Below, one piece after another: positions 43,125-52,079 of a stretch of 64,000 nucleotides of DNA (position 1 is the stretch's first letter; the number at the start of each line of letters is the position of its first letter). The notes beneath the pieces are model-generated. The model was not told where the DNA came from, did not search any database, and was given only the letters and a program-made list of their open reading frames with translations. Source of the stretch: Flavobacterium sp. JAS (GTDB lineage Bacteria > Bacteroidota > Bacteroidia > Flavobacteriales > Flavobacteriaceae); contig NZ_JAJMOX010000005.1 of assembly GCF_020991455.1 (NCBI RefSeq), forward strand, positions 186,001 through 250,000. Reading direction: 5' to 3'. The translations under genes and the position numbers were made by a program.

Positions 43125-44324
43125 ATGTCAATTACCTTAACTCCGTTTACGAAACAACAATTGTTGCCACAAGAAGAAAAACTTGAAATTGGCCGCTTCA
43201 AAAGTGAACTTTTTATAGGAATTCCTAAAGAAACAAGTTACCAGGAACGTCGTATTTGCCTGACTCCAGATGCAGTAACCTCTTTGACCTATGAAGGTCA
43301 TCGCGTTATGATTGAATCTGGTGCCGGAGAAAGCTCAAGCTATTCTGATAAAGAATACGCTGATGCTGGTGCAGAAGTAACAAAAGACACTAAAAAAGTT
43401 TTTGGCTGTCCGTTATTACTTAAAGTAGAACCCCCAACATTGGCTGAAATCGAAATGATTAATCCCGAAACGATTATTATTTCGGCTATCCAATTAAAAA
43501 CAAAAAGAAAAGCATATTTTGAAGCTTTGACTCAAAAAAAGATCACAGCACTTGCTTTTGAATATATTAAAGATGAAGACGGCACTTATCCAGCAGTGAA
43601 ATCATTAAGCGAAATTGCAGGAACAGCATCTATACTTATTGCTGCCGAATTAATGATTACAGACGAATTTGGAAAAGGACTTTTATTTGGCAATATTACT
43701 GGCGTCCCTCCTACCGAAGTCGTAATTTTAGGCGCGGGAACTGTAGGTGAATTTGCCGCAAAAACCGCAATTGGACTTGGTGCAAACGTAAAAGTTTTTG
43801 ACAATTCGATTACCAAATTACGCCGTTTACAGAATAATTTAAACCAACGAATATTCACTTCTACCATTCAGCAAAAAGCATTATTAAAAGCTTTAAGACG
43901 CTGTGATGTCGCTATTGGCGCTATGCGCGGTAAAGAACGCTGCCCAATTGTAGTTACAGAAACTATGGTCGAACACATGAAAAAAGGTGCTGTCATTGTT
44001 GATGTTAGTATCGATACAGGAGGCTGCTTCGAAAGTTCAGAAGTAACAACCCACGAAAAACCAACCTTTATAAAAAGTAATGTTTTACACTATTGTGTGC
44101 CAAATATTCCGTCGAGATATTCCAAAACAGCCTCATTATCAATAAGCAACATCTTAACTCCATATTTGCTTCAGATAGCCGAAGATGGTGGTTTAGAAAG
44201 TGCAATTAGATGTAATAAAGGCTTAAAAAACGGAATTTATTTGTACCACGGAATCCTTACCAACAAAGCAATTGGCGAATGGTTTGATTTACCAGATAAC
44301 GATATTAATTTACTTGTATTTTAA
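43125..44324 (+). CDS. ald: Alanine dehydrogenase
   Basis: This 399-residue enzyme reversibly deaminates alanine to pyruvate with NAD. It shows the family segments GIPKETSYQERRICLTPDAVTSLTYEGHRVMIESGAG (substrate-binding), VEPPTLAEIEM, AFEYIKDEDGTYPAVKSLSEIAG, and the NAD-binding TEVVILGAGTVGEFAAKTAIGLGANVKVFD near residue 200, then HYCVPNIPSRYSKTASLSISN. A diverged or longer alanine dehydrogenase/PNT class member is the only close alternative. Confidence 0.9.
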   Translation: MSITLTPFTKQQLLPQEEKLEIGRFKSELFIGIPKETSYQERRICLTPDAVTSLTYEGHRVMIESGAGESSSYSDKEYADAGAEVTKDTKKVFGCPLLLKVEPPTLAEIEMINPETIIISAIQLKTKRKAYFEALTQKKITALAFEYIKDEDGTYPAVKSLSEIAGTASILIAAELMITDEFGKGLLFGNITGVPPTEVVILGAGTVGEFAAKTAIGLGANVKVFDNSITKLRRLQNNLNQRIFTSTIQQKALLKALRRCDVAIGAMRGKERCPIVVTETMVEHMKKGAVIVDVSIDTGGCFESSEVTTHEKPTFIKSNVLHYCVPNIPSRYSKTASLSISNILTPYLLQIAEDGGLESAIRCNKGLKNGIYLYHGILTNKAIGEWFDLPDNDINLLVF

Positions 44325-44345
44325 GGGAACTTTAGTGTACCTTTG
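44314..44345 (+). promoter_or_regulatory. Promoter for the DUF4258-like gene (TTG-N21-TACCTTTG)
   Basis: TTG at 44314-44316 and TACCTTTG at 44338-44345 fit the Bacteroidota consensus. The start would be near 44351, so translation must use the ATG at 44361, not the in-frame TTG at 44343 that lies in the -7 box. Confidence 0.7.
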
Positions 44346-44360
44346 CAAAAATTTTATTTC

Positions 44361-44750
44361 ATGAAGTTCGTACATCGTTTTGCATATTATTTGATTGGTT
44401 TGATTATGGGATGCTTTTTTGTAGCCCTTGTTTTTAGTGGAAAAGATACTCGTTGCAATTACTTTCCGAACGCCAGAGTTCTGAATAATTTAAGAACAAA
44501 ACCTTTTCAATATTCTCCTAAAGCAATTCAGACTTTAAATGAAAAATGGGTTGATACAGCCGATATCAAAAACACGTTGACTTATGGCGATGTTGATTTT
44601 GACCAAAGCAATGTTCCATTCAATAAAGGAAAACTTTATGTGATTGAAGGAAAAACGGTAAAAAATCAAGAGATCATCTTGAAAATAGCCAATTATGAAA
44701 ATAAAGCGATCTTAGAAGAAATCATTAAGAAACCTGCAGAAAAAGAATAA
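44361..44750 (+). CDS. DUF4258-like small membrane-anchored protein
   Basis: This 129-residue protein has one N-terminal membrane segment (FAYYLIGLIMGCFFVALVFSG) and then SGKDTRCNYFPNARVLNNLRTKPFQYSPKAI, a segment resembling DUF4258-type proteins of Flavobacteria. The remainder (ALGDVDF.. KLYVIEGKTVKNQEIILKIANYENKA) is a small alpha/beta domain outside the membrane. No reaction is known. The start at 44361 is preferred because a promoter box covers the earlier TTG. Confidence 0.7.
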   Translation: MKFVHRFAYYLIGLIMGCFFVALVFSGKDTRCNYFPNARVLNNLRTKPFQYSPKAIQTLNEKWVDTADIKNTLTYGDVDFDQSNVPFNKGKLYVIEGKTVKNQEIILKIANYENKAILEEIIKKPAEKE

Positions 44751-44776
44751 TTCAATTTCAAAAACTTTCGTTTTCT

Positions 44777-44860
44777 TGTCATTTCGAGGAACGAGAAATC
44801 ACATCCAGAGAGCAACGAACTGTAAATCCGTTATGAGATTTCTCGTTCCTCGAAATGATA
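44777..44860. repeat. TCATTTCGAGGAACGAG inverted repeat, copy 1
   Basis: TGTCATTTCGAGGAACGAGA (from 44777) is mirrored by TCTCGTTCCTCGAAATGATA (to 44860), a hairpin with arms of about 25 nt. Copies are at 48071-48170 and 48713-48812. Confidence 0.75.
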
Positions 44861-44868
44861 AGATTGTG

Positions 44869-45561
44869 TTATAAATATGACTTAATCTCCCACAACCATT
44901 CAATTTCTGAAATTCCTTTTGATTTCAAAAAAGTATTAGTTTGACTAAAATGTTTGTTTCCAAACCATTTTCCCTGATTAGCACTCATAGGCGAAGGATG
45001 TCCCGATTCTAAAACAAAATGTTTCGAACGATTAATTTTAAGGCCTTTTTTCTGAGCAAAGCTTCCCCACAGTAAAAAGACAACATTTTCTTTTTGATCA
45101 GAAATTGCCTGGATTACAGCATCAGTAAAAAGATTCCATTTCAAATGTTTATGACTATTGGGGCTGTCTTTTCGAACTGTTAATGCAGCGTTTAAAAGTA
45201 AAACTCCTTGTTGCGCCCATTTTTCTAAATTACCCGAAGTTGGCATAAAAATAGAATCCAAATCGTCGTTTAACTCTCTAAAAATGTTACGCAATGAAGG
45301 CGGAATTTTAACTGAATCATTTACAGAAAAACTTAAACCATTGGCCTCTCCTTCTCCATGATAAGGATCCTGACCAATAATAACTACTTTTAGATTTGCA
45401 AAAGAGCAATTATTAAAAGCTGAAAAAATCAATTCTTCCGGAGGAAAACAAGTATGAGTTTGATATTCGATGTCTAAAGCCAACATTAATTCGTTGAAAT
45501 AAGGCTTTTGAATTTCATCTTTTAAAACTGTTTGCCACTCTGGAGAAAGATTGATTTCCAT
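44869..45561 (-). CDS. ung: Uracil-DNA glycosylase, family 1
   Basis: This 230-residue base-excision repair enzyme removes uracil from DNA. It carries the family 1 motifs KVVIIGQDPYHGEGEANGLSFSV (catalytic Asp and Tyr), LLNAALTVRKDSPNSHKHLKW, VFLLWGSFAQKKG, and VLESGHPSPMSANQGKWFGNKHF with the catalytic His loop. Length is normal and no domain is missing. It is monocistronic between a hairpin repeat and the divergent mutS2 gene. Confidence 0.97.
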   Translation of the reverse strand: MEINLSPEWQTVLKDEIQKPYFNELMLALDIEYQTHTCFPPEELIFSAFNNCSFANLKVVIIGQDPYHGEGEANGLSFSVNDSVKIPPSLRNIFRELNDDLDSIFMPTSGNLEKWAQQGVLLLNAALTVRKDSPNSHKHLKWNLFTDAVIQAISDQKENVVFLLWGSFAQKKGLKINRSKHFVLESGHPSPMSANQGKWFGNKHFSQTNTFLKSKGISEIEWLWEIKSYL

Positions 45562-45640
45562 TTTACTAAATTTTATTACAAATAACGCAAAGTTTTTTTC
45601 AAAGTACCAATTAATAGTACTATTTAGTTTTAAAACTTTG

Positions 45641-45648
45641 TAACTTTG
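45641..45648 (+). promoter_or_regulatory. -7 element TAACTTTG upstream of mutS2-like gene
   Basis: TAACTTTG (45641-45648) lies 23 nt before the ATG at 45672; a correctly spaced TTG is not evident, so the assignment rests on the -7 box alone. Confidence 0.4.
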
Positions 45649-45671
45649 AACTTTACAACTTACGATATATA

Positions 45672-47837
45672 ATGATATCCATTACCGAAAAAACATTACA
45701 AGATTTACAATTTCCAACAGTACTTGAAACTATCTCAGATGGTTGTAATACAGATATTGGAAAAGAAAAAGCTTTACAAATAACACCTTTTAGAGACAAA
45801 GAAACTTTGATGCAGGCCTTAATGCAAACATCAGAGTATGTTTCGTCTTTTCAAAATAACAACGCAATTCCAAATCACGGATTTGACGCTATAACGTACG
45901 AAATTAAGTTTTTAGCAATTGAAGATAGTTTTCTGGAACTTGGAAGTTTTAGAAAAATTGCAACACTTTCGTCAACATCAAATTTCTTACTGAATTTCCT
46001 TAAAAAGTTTGATGACTATTATCCAAACTTAAATGCAAGAGCCTCAAGAGTTGAATACACAAAAGACATTGTTACCTTAATAGATGCCATCGTAGATAAG
46101 TATGGCGAAATAAAAGACAATGCTTCCCCGGCTTTATCAAGCATTCGCCAGAATATGAATATTGTTCGAGGAAAAGTAAACCACAGTTTTGGAGTTGCTC
46201 TTTCTCACAATAATAGCCTTGGATATTTAGATGATATTAAAGAAAGCTTTGTGCAGAACCGTAGGGTTTTAGCCGTTTTAGCAATGTATCGCCGTAAAGT
46301 AAAAGGTTCTATTTTAGGGAGTTCCAAAACCGGAAGTATCGCTTATATTGAACCAGAAGCAACTTTACAATATTCTCGTGAACTCGCTAATCTCGAATAC
46401 GAGGAAAAAGAAGAAATTACAAGAATTCTAAAACAATTATCAAATCAGATTCGTCCATATTTACCTTTGTTAATTGAGTATCAGGAATTTTTAAGTGATA
46501 TTGATGTCGTTGCCGGAAAAGCAAAATATGCCAATAGAATAAACGGAATCTTACCAACGATTACAGAAGAAAGAAGATTGTTTTTTAGAGAAGCTTATCA
46601 TCCGATTTTGTATTTGAATAATAAGCAGAAAAACGAAATTACACATCCGCAAACTATTGAATTAAAACAAGATAACCGAATCATTGTAATTTCAGGACCC
46701 AATGCAGGTGGAAAAACAATTTCGCTAAAAACGGTTGGTTTGTTGCAATTAATGCTGCAATCTGGAATGTTGATTCCGGTACATGAAAGAAGTGAAACTT
46801 TCTTGTTTGACAGAATTTTAACGGATATTGGAGACAATCAATCTATTGAAAATCATCTAAGTACTTATAGTTACCGTTTAAAAAACATGAATTACTTCTT
46901 GAAAAAGTGCAACAAGAAAACCATGTTTTTGATTGACGAATTTGGTACTGGTTCTGATCCGGAATTGGGTGGCGCTTTGGCGGAAATTTTCTTAGAAGAA
47001 TTCTACCATCGTGAAGCTTTCGGAATTATTACAACGCATTACTCCAATTTGAAAATTTTGGCTAACGAATTGCCTTTTGCTACAAATGCAAATATGATGT
47101 TTGACGAAAAATCGCTTGAACCTATGTACAAGTTAGCTTTAGGTCAGGCCGGAAGTTCGTTTACTTTTGAGGTCGCTCTGAAAAACGGAATCCCGTTTGG
47201 ATTAATTAATCGCGCCAAAAAGAAAATTGAAGTTGGAAAGGTTCGTTTTGACAAAACCATCGCAACGCTTCAGAAAGAAAGATCGAAACTCGAAAAAACT
47301 TCTATAAATCTAAAAGAAGAAGAAACCCGAGCGCGCGAAGAAGGCAAAAAGATGGAAAGCATCAATGTAAAAATCAAACAAAAACTGGAAAGCTATCAAG
47401 AATTATATGACAGCAACCAAAAGACAATTTACATTGGTCAGAAAATAGAAGATATATCAGAGAAATATTTCAACAATAAAAACAAGAAAGAACTTATTGG
47501 AGAATTTTTGAAAATTATTGAAATCGAAAATTCAAAACGCAAAAAAGCTACTCCAAAGGAAACCAAAGCAATAATAGAAAAGAAAAAAGAAGTTATTGCC
47601 GAAGTAACTGTACAGGTTGAAGAAATTAGAAAAGAGAAAAAAGAGAAGAAACTCAAACCAGTTATCGAGAAACCAAAACCAATTTTAAAAGTTGGCGATC
47701 GCGTAAGAATGTTGGACGGAAGATCTGTTGGAAGTATTGATTCAATCGAAAAAAATAAAGCTACGGTTAATTATGGAATCTTTACTTCAAAAGTAAGTTT
47801 AGATGAATTGGAATTTGTTGAAGCTGGGAAGAAGTAA
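45672..47837 (+). CDS. MutS2-family ATPase lacking a C-terminal Smr domain
   Basis: This 721-residue protein has the MutS-core helical clamp (about 1-300) and the ABC-type ATPase with VISGPNAGGKTISLKTVGLLQ (Walker A near residue 345), then a MutS-type signature region STYSYRLKNMN and Walker B MFLIDEFGTGSDPELGGALAEIF. A coiled-coil/lysine-rich region follows (510-640) and a KOW-like PVLKVGDRVRMLDGRSVGSIDSIEKNKATV ends it. MutS2 in Bacillus acts on ribosome collisions or recombination intermediates and carries a nuclease Smr domain at the end; here no Smr is seen. Confidence 0.9.
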   Translation: MISITEKTLQDLQFPTVLETISDGCNTDIGKEKALQITPFRDKETLMQALMQTSEYVSSFQNNNAIPNHGFDAITYEIKFLAIEDSFLELGSFRKIATLSSTSNFLLNFLKKFDDYYPNLNARASRVEYTKDIVTLIDAIVDKYGEIKDNASPALSSIRQNMNIVRGKVNHSFGVALSHNNSLGYLDDIKESFVQNRRVLAVLAMYRRKVKGSILGSSKTGSIAYIEPEATLQYSRELANLEYEEKEEITRILKQLSNQIRPYLPLLIEYQEFLSDIDVVAGKAKYANRINGILPTITEERRLFFREAYHPILYLNNKQKNEITHPQTIELKQDNRIIVISGPNAGGKTISLKTVGLLQLMLQSGMLIPVHERSETFLFDRILTDIGDNQSIENHLSTYSYRLKNMNYFLKKCNKKTMFLIDEFGTGSDPELGGALAEIFLEEFYHREAFGIITTHYSNLKILANELPFATNANMMFDEKSLEPMYKLALGQAGSSFTFEVALKNGIPFGLINRAKKKIEVGKVRFDKTIATLQKERSKLEKTSINLKEEETRAREEGKKMESINVKIKQKLESYQELYDSNQKTIYIGQKIEDISEKYFNNKNKKELIGEFLKIIEIENSKRKKATPKETKAIIEKKKEVIAEVTVQVEEIRKEKKEKKLKPVIEKPKPILKVGDRVRMLDGRSVGSIDSIEKNKATVNYGIFTSKVSLDELEFVEAGKK

Positions 47838-48253
47838 AATTTTAATTCTCAGTAGCCGTTTTCAGTCATTAAAACTGTAAAAATAAGTCGAAATTCAAAT
47901 AAAGCGATTTAAGCGCAGATTTACCAATTAGCAGTAAACGAAGATCGATTGTTTTTAAAAATAGCTTAAAAATCATTTATGAAGATCACTTTTGATTTAT
48001 AAAAATTATAAAATTATTCATTTTAATAGAAAAAATCAATCACTTAAAAACAACCAAAAAGACACAATCTTGTCATTTCGAGGAAAGAGAAATCACACGT
48101 GTGACTCGACAAACATAGTGGATTTAGATTACGGAGTTTCTAGTGTGATTTCTCGTTCCTCGAAATGACAAACTAGAAGTTAGCTTTGTCAAAGTTTGAA
48201 ACTTTGACAAAGCTAAGAAAACTTGAAACCTTAAACTTGAAACTTTTTTCAAA
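47838..48253. repeat. Spacer with TCATTTCGA repeat copy 2 and GACAAAG palindrome copy 2
   Basis: No gene is seen from 47838 to 48253. Positions 48071-48098 and 48143-48170 form the TGTCATTTCGAGGAAagAGAAATCACAC family hairpin. Positions 48180-48216 form the palindrome TTAGCTTTGTCAAAGTTT, then G, then its complement, an extended copy of that at 10777-10805. The rest (47838-48070) is plain AT-rich sequence. Confidence 0.65.
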
Positions 48254-48667
48254 ATGCAAGACCTTCCAAAAAATAAAAAAATAATCCTCTTTGATGGCGT
48301 TTGCAATTTATGCAATAGTGCAGTTCAGTTTGTTATCAAACATGATAAAAAAGATATTTTTAGATTTGTCGCTTTGCAATCTGAATTGGGAATCGAAATT
48401 TGTAAATATATAGCTGTTGATCAAACTAAAATTGACAGCATAATTTTATACAATCCTGGTGTGGCATATTATTACAAATCTTCAGCCGCTATTGAAATTG
48501 CAGAAGAACTTGGTGGAATTTATAGTTTGTTTTCTGTTTTAAAAATATTTCCAGAAAAACTCCGAAATTTTGTTTACGATTATATTGCCAAAAACCGCTA
48601 TAAGTGGTACGGTAAAAAAGAAAGCTGCATGATTCCTTCTCCGGAATTGAAAGCGAAGTTTTTATAA
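48254..48667 (+). CDS. DCC-family thiol-disulfide oxidoreductase
   Basis: This 137-residue protein begins LPKNKKIILFDGVCNLCNSAVQFVIKHDKKD: the DGVCNLC motif with the CxxC pair near residues 17-20 defines the DCC (DxxCxxC) family, a thioredoxin-like small oxidoreductase of uncertain partner. The rest, ALQSELGIEICKY, EIAEELGGIYSLFSVLKIFPEKLRNFVYDYIAKNRYKWYG, is the usual continuation. Cytoplasmic; substrate unknown. Confidence 0.92.
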   Translation: MQDLPKNKKIILFDGVCNLCNSAVQFVIKHDKKDIFRFVALQSELGIEICKYIAVDQTKIDSIILYNPGVAYYYKSSAAIEIAEELGGIYSLFSVLKIFPEKLRNFVYDYIAKNRYKWYGKKESCMIPSPELKAKFL

Positions 48668-48979
48668 ATTCCAATTTATTAAATTCCAAATTCCAATTTT
48701 TAGCGTAATGTTTGTCATTTCGACGAAGGAGAAATCTTCGCGAGAAGCTCTACAAAGATTGGATTCTCGTTGCGGAGTTACTTGCGAAGATTTCTCCTTC
48801 GTCGAAATGACAATAGTTAGCCTATAACAATTGTCGATATTCTTTGTCGAGCTTCTCACGGTAATTTCTCGTTCCTCTAAATGACCAGAATTTGGCTAAA
48901 AAAACATAAAAAAATCCCAAATCCCAATCTATTAAAAATTGGAATTTGGGATTTTAAAAAATTTGAAATTTATTAGAAA
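48668..48979. repeat. Spacer with TCATTTCGA repeat copy 3 and ettA terminator
   Basis: Positions 48713-48750 (TGTCATTTCGACGAAGGAGA, CTTCGCGAG) and 48783-48812 (TCTCCTTCGTCGAAATGACA) are a variant of the repeat family, and 48845-48885 is a partial third arm (GAGCTTCTCACGGTAATTTC, CTCTAAATGACC). The hairpin at 48911-48955 is described separately as the ettA terminator. Confidence 0.65.
48911..48955 (-). terminator. Terminator of ettA, between convergent genes
   Basis: AAAATCCCAAATCCCAAT (48911-48928) and ATTGGAATTTGGGATTTT (48938-48955) match at 17 of 18 pairs. An A-run on plus to the left gives a T-run for minus-strand transcripts; it lies 25 nt past the ettA stop. Confidence 0.8.
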
Positions 48980-50671
48980 CTATCTAATCAATTTTCTGTA
49001 TTTCAAACGTTTTGGAGTTAAATCACCACCTAAACGTTTCTTTTTGTTTTCTTCGTATTCAGAGAAACCACCCTCGAAATAATAAACTTCAGAATCTCCT
49101 TCGAAAGCTAGAATGTGTGTACAAATTCTGTCCAAGAACCATCTGTCGTGCGAAATAATAACGGCACAACCAGCAAAATTCTCTAAACCTTCTTCAAGTG
49201 CACGAAGTGTATTTACGTCCAAGTCATTCGTAGGCTCATCTAGTAAAAGTACGTTTCCTTCTTCTTTCAATGTCATTGCTAAGTGCAAACGGTTACGCTC
49301 ACCACCTGATAACATTGAAACTTTTTTGTTTTGCTCGCCTCCACCAAAGTTAAAACGTGACAAATAAGCTCTTGAGTTTACTTGCTTTCCACCCATCATA
49401 ATTAATTCCTGACCATCGGCAAAATTTTCCCAGATAGATTTATTCGGATCAATGTTAGAGTGAGATTGATCTACGTAAGCGATTTTCACGGTTTCACCAA
49501 CTGAAAATTCTCCGCTATCTGTAGCTTGCTCACCCATAATCATTTTGAAAATGGTAGATTTACCAGCACCGTTTGGCCCGATAATCCCAACAATTCCTGC
49601 TTGCGGCAAAGTGAAATTTAAATTATCGTATAATAATTTATCTCCAAAAGCTTTGGCTACATTCTTAGCTTCAATAACATTTGTTCCTAAACGTGGACCG
49701 TTCGGGATATAAATTTCTAGATTTTCATCCAGTTGTTTTTGATCTTCGTTTAATAATTTGTCGTAATTCTGTAAACGTGCTTTTTGTTTTGTCTGACGCC
49801 CTTTTGCTCCCTGACGAACCCAGTCAAGCTCACGCTCTAAAGTTTTTCTACGTTTTGAAGCTACTTTTTCTTCTTGTGCCATACGGCTTGATTTTTGGTC
49901 TAACCAAGAAGAATAGTTTCCTTTCCAAGGAATTCCTTCTCCTCTATCCAACTCAAGAATCCATCCTGCAACATTATCCAAGAAGTATCTATCGTGCGTT
50001 ACCGCAATTACAGTTCCAGCATATTGTGCTAAATGTTGCTCTAACCAAAGAACAGACTCAGCGTCTAAGTGGTTGGTAGGCTCATCAAGTAACAATACAT
50101 CAGGTTGTTGCAACAACAAACGACATAAAGCCACACGACGACGCTCACCTCCTGAAAGGTTTTTGATTGGCGTATCTCCTTCTGGAGTACGCAAAGCATC
50201 CATTGCGATTTCAAGTTTGGTGTCGATTTCCCAAGCACCAAGAGCATCAATTTTATCTTGTAAAGCTGCCTGACGATCCATCAACTTATCCATTTTATCA
50301 GGATCGGAATAGTTTTCTTCAAGACCGAATAAATCATTAATTTGATTGTATTCTTCTAAAACCGCCATAGTTTCTGCAGCTCCTTCACGAACAATTTCGA
50401 TAACTGTTTTAGAATCATCAAGAATAGGTTCTTGCTCTAAATAACCTACAGTATAACCTGGTTGAAAAACCACATCACCCTGATAATTTTTATCTACACC
50501 GGCAATAATCTTTAAAAGAGAAGATTTTCCAGAACCATTTAATCCAAGAATACCAATTTTAGCTCCGTAAAAAAAGCTTAAATAAATATTTTTAAGTACT
50601 GGTTTGTCTGCTCCCTGATAGGTTTTGCTCAATTTTTGCATTGAGAAAATTACTTTCTTATCGTCTGACAT
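48980..50671 (-). CDS. ettA: Energy-dependent translational throttle protein EttA (ABC-F)
   Basis: This 563-residue ABC-F ATPase binds the ribosomal E site and couples the first elongation step to ATP/ADP ratio. Two ABC modules have Walker A GLNGSGKSSL and GPNGAGKSTI, with signatures LSGGERRRVALCRLL and LSGGERNRLHLAMTL. Walker B is LLLDEPTNHLD and LLLDEPTNDLD, both with catalytic Glu. An arm/linker region (QEEKVASKRRKTLERELDWVRQGAKGRQTKQKARL) separates them. Length and order are exactly the EttA type, distinct from Uup or YheS. Confidence 0.94.
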   Translation of the reverse strand: MSDDKKVIFSMQKLSKTYQGADKPVLKNIYLSFFYGAKIGILGLNGSGKSSLLKIIAGVDKNYQGDVVFQPGYTVGYLEQEPILDDSKTVIEIVREGAAETMAVLEEYNQINDLFGLEENYSDPDKMDKLMDRQAALQDKIDALGAWEIDTKLEIAMDALRTPEGDTPIKNLSGGERRRVALCRLLLQQPDVLLLDEPTNHLDAESVLWLEQHLAQYAGTVIAVTHDRYFLDNVAGWILELDRGEGIPWKGNYSSWLDQKSSRMAQEEKVASKRRKTLERELDWVRQGAKGRQTKQKARLQNYDKLLNEDQKQLDENLEIYIPNGPRLGTNVIEAKNVAKAFGDKLLYDNLNFTLPQAGIVGIIGPNGAGKSTIFKMIMGEQATDSGEFSVGETVKIAYVDQSHSNIDPNKSIWENFADGQELIMMGGKQVNSRAYLSRFNFGGGEQNKKVSMLSGGERNRLHLAMTLKEEGNVLLLDEPTNDLDVNTLRALEEGLENFAGCAVIISHDRWFLDRICTHILAFEGDSEVYYFEGGFSEYEENKKKRLGGDLTPKRLKYRKLIR

Positions 50672-50751
50672 TCTGTTTATTTTTAATTTTGATTAATTAT
50701 TTTTTATTGATTTTATATCGCAATTGATTCTTCAATTGATGTTGAATTTTG

Positions 50752-50934
50752 CTAAACTCTACCTTTCAACGCATTAAAAACCCAGGCATTGGCTAAGAAA
50801 CCAACTCCTGTAGCTGCAAATCCCCAGCCTGACACATCACTGTATCTAAAAGCTCCAAGACCTATAAGTAACAATCCCATAAGTATCATTATAAAAGTAG
50901 CCCATCCTAAAACGGTATTTTTATTCATTCCCAT
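50752..50934 (-). CDS. CAL67264-like small membrane protein
   Basis: This 60-residue protein begins MGMNKNTVLGWATFIMILMGLLLIGLGAFRYSDVSGWGF and ends VGFLANAWVFNALKGRV. Two hydrophobic stretches with glycines indicate a small double-spanning membrane protein. The sequence resembles the CAL67264 family conserved in Flavobacteria, of unknown function. It lies between holA and ettA on the same strand. Confidence 0.65.
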   Translation of the reverse strand: MGMNKNTVLGWATFIMILMGLLLIGLGAFRYSDVSGWGFAATGVGFLANAWVFNALKGRV

Positions 50935-51000
50935 AATTGAAATAATTATTTTTTAATGTGATTTATTTTTAGAAGTGCAAATATCGTGAATTTTCACGGC

Positions 51001-52005
51001 TTAATTAAATATTTTGTACAGCATTTCTTTTAACAAATCTGACTGTGGCAATGCATTAGCTCCTACTCCTTTACTTTTAACATCAACATCACGTAAAGCT
51101 CCAACAATTTGACTCACTTTTCGCATTGGATAATTTTTTAATGCCAAATCATATTCTTTTAGAAAATAAGGATTTACGCCAATAGCAGTGGCAACATTTT
51201 TAGGGTTTTTATCTTTTAATCCGTGGTATTTTAAAAGCTGGACAAAAAAACCAAAGACTAATCCTGTAGTCATTACTAATGGATACTCTTTTGGATTATG
51301 TGCGAAATTCTCCGCTATTTTGTAGGCTTTTAACTGATTGCGTTCTCCGATAGCTTTTCGAAGTTCGAAGACATTGTAATCTTTACTAAAACCAATATTT
51401 TCCTCAATGTGTTGTGGTGTAATTACAGTTCCTTGCGGTAAGATAATCTGTAATTTCTCTAATTCATTGTTGATTTTACTCAAATCAGTTCCTAAAAATT
51501 CCACCAACATGGCGTTTGCTTTTGGATCAATTGTATATTTTTTTCCCGCAAGAACACGTTTTATCCAATCGCCAACCTGGTTTTCATATAGTTTTTTACT
51601 CTCATAAACGATTCCGTTTTGAGCCAAAAGTTTTGTGACTTTTTTACGTTTATCAAGAGTTTTGTATTTGTAACAAAAAACCAGAACCGTAGTTTCCATT
51701 GGATTATTAACATACGATTCTATTTTATCAATTGTTCTTGATAAATCTTGTGCCTCTTTCACGATAACAACCTGACGATCAGACATCATAGGATAGCGCT
51801 TGGCCGTTGAAACTATATCTTCTACAGAAACATCTCTACCGTATAATACGGTTTGGTTAAATCCCTTCTCTTCTTCAGAAAGAACATTCTGCTCAATATA
51901 CTCCGATAATTTGTCAATATAATAAGGTTCTTCGCCCATCAAAAAATATATTGGTTTGATGTTTCCGGCCTTTATATCATTAACAATTTTTACAACTTCA
52001 TCCAT
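51001..52005 (-). CDS. holA: DNA polymerase III delta subunit
   Basis: This 334-residue clamp-loader subunit opens the sliding clamp. It has the N-terminal AAA+-like module (IKPIYFLMGEEPYYIDKLSEYIEQN and the later MSDRQVVIVKEAQDLSR, YVNNPMETTVLVFCYKYKTLDKRKK) and a C-terminal helical collar (LVMTTGLVFGFFVQLLKYHGLKDKNPKNVATAIGVNPYFLKEYDLALKNYPM). The family is diverged, so motifs are weak, but the overall pattern and length fit HolA. It is minus strand, divergent from the HsdR_N gene. Confidence 0.88.
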   Translation of the reverse strand: MDEVVKIVNDIKAGNIKPIYFLMGEEPYYIDKLSEYIEQNVLSEEEKGFNQTVLYGRDVSVEDIVSTAKRYPMMSDRQVVIVKEAQDLSRTIDKIESYVNNPMETTVLVFCYKYKTLDKRKKVTKLLAQNGIVYESKKLYENQVGDWIKRVLAGKKYTIDPKANAMLVEFLGTDLSKINNELEKLQIILPQGTVITPQHIEENIGFSKDYNVFELRKAIGERNQLKAYKIAENFAHNPKEYPLVMTTGLVFGFFVQLLKYHGLKDKNPKNVATAIGVNPYFLKEYDLALKNYPMRKVSQIVGALRDVDVKSKGVGANALPQSDLLKEMLYKIFN

Positions 52006-52067
52006 TCAAATTATTTTGTTTCAAGTTTAAAGTTTCAAGTTTAAACCTGAAACCTAAAACTATTTTA

Positions 52068-52075
52068 TATTTTTG
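52068..52075 (+). promoter_or_regulatory. -7 element TATTTTTG, 5 nt before the HsdR_N start
   Basis: TATTTTTG at 52068-52075 ends 4 nt before the ATG at 52080, so transcription would start at or within the start codon (leaderless). No good TTG is spaced for -33. Confidence 0.4.
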
Positions 52076-52079
52076 CACT

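Noticed and set aside
44343..44360. TTG start six codons before the DUF4258-like gene
   Set aside because: This TTG lies in the -7 box TACCTTTG of a consensus promoter, so it would not be transcribed.
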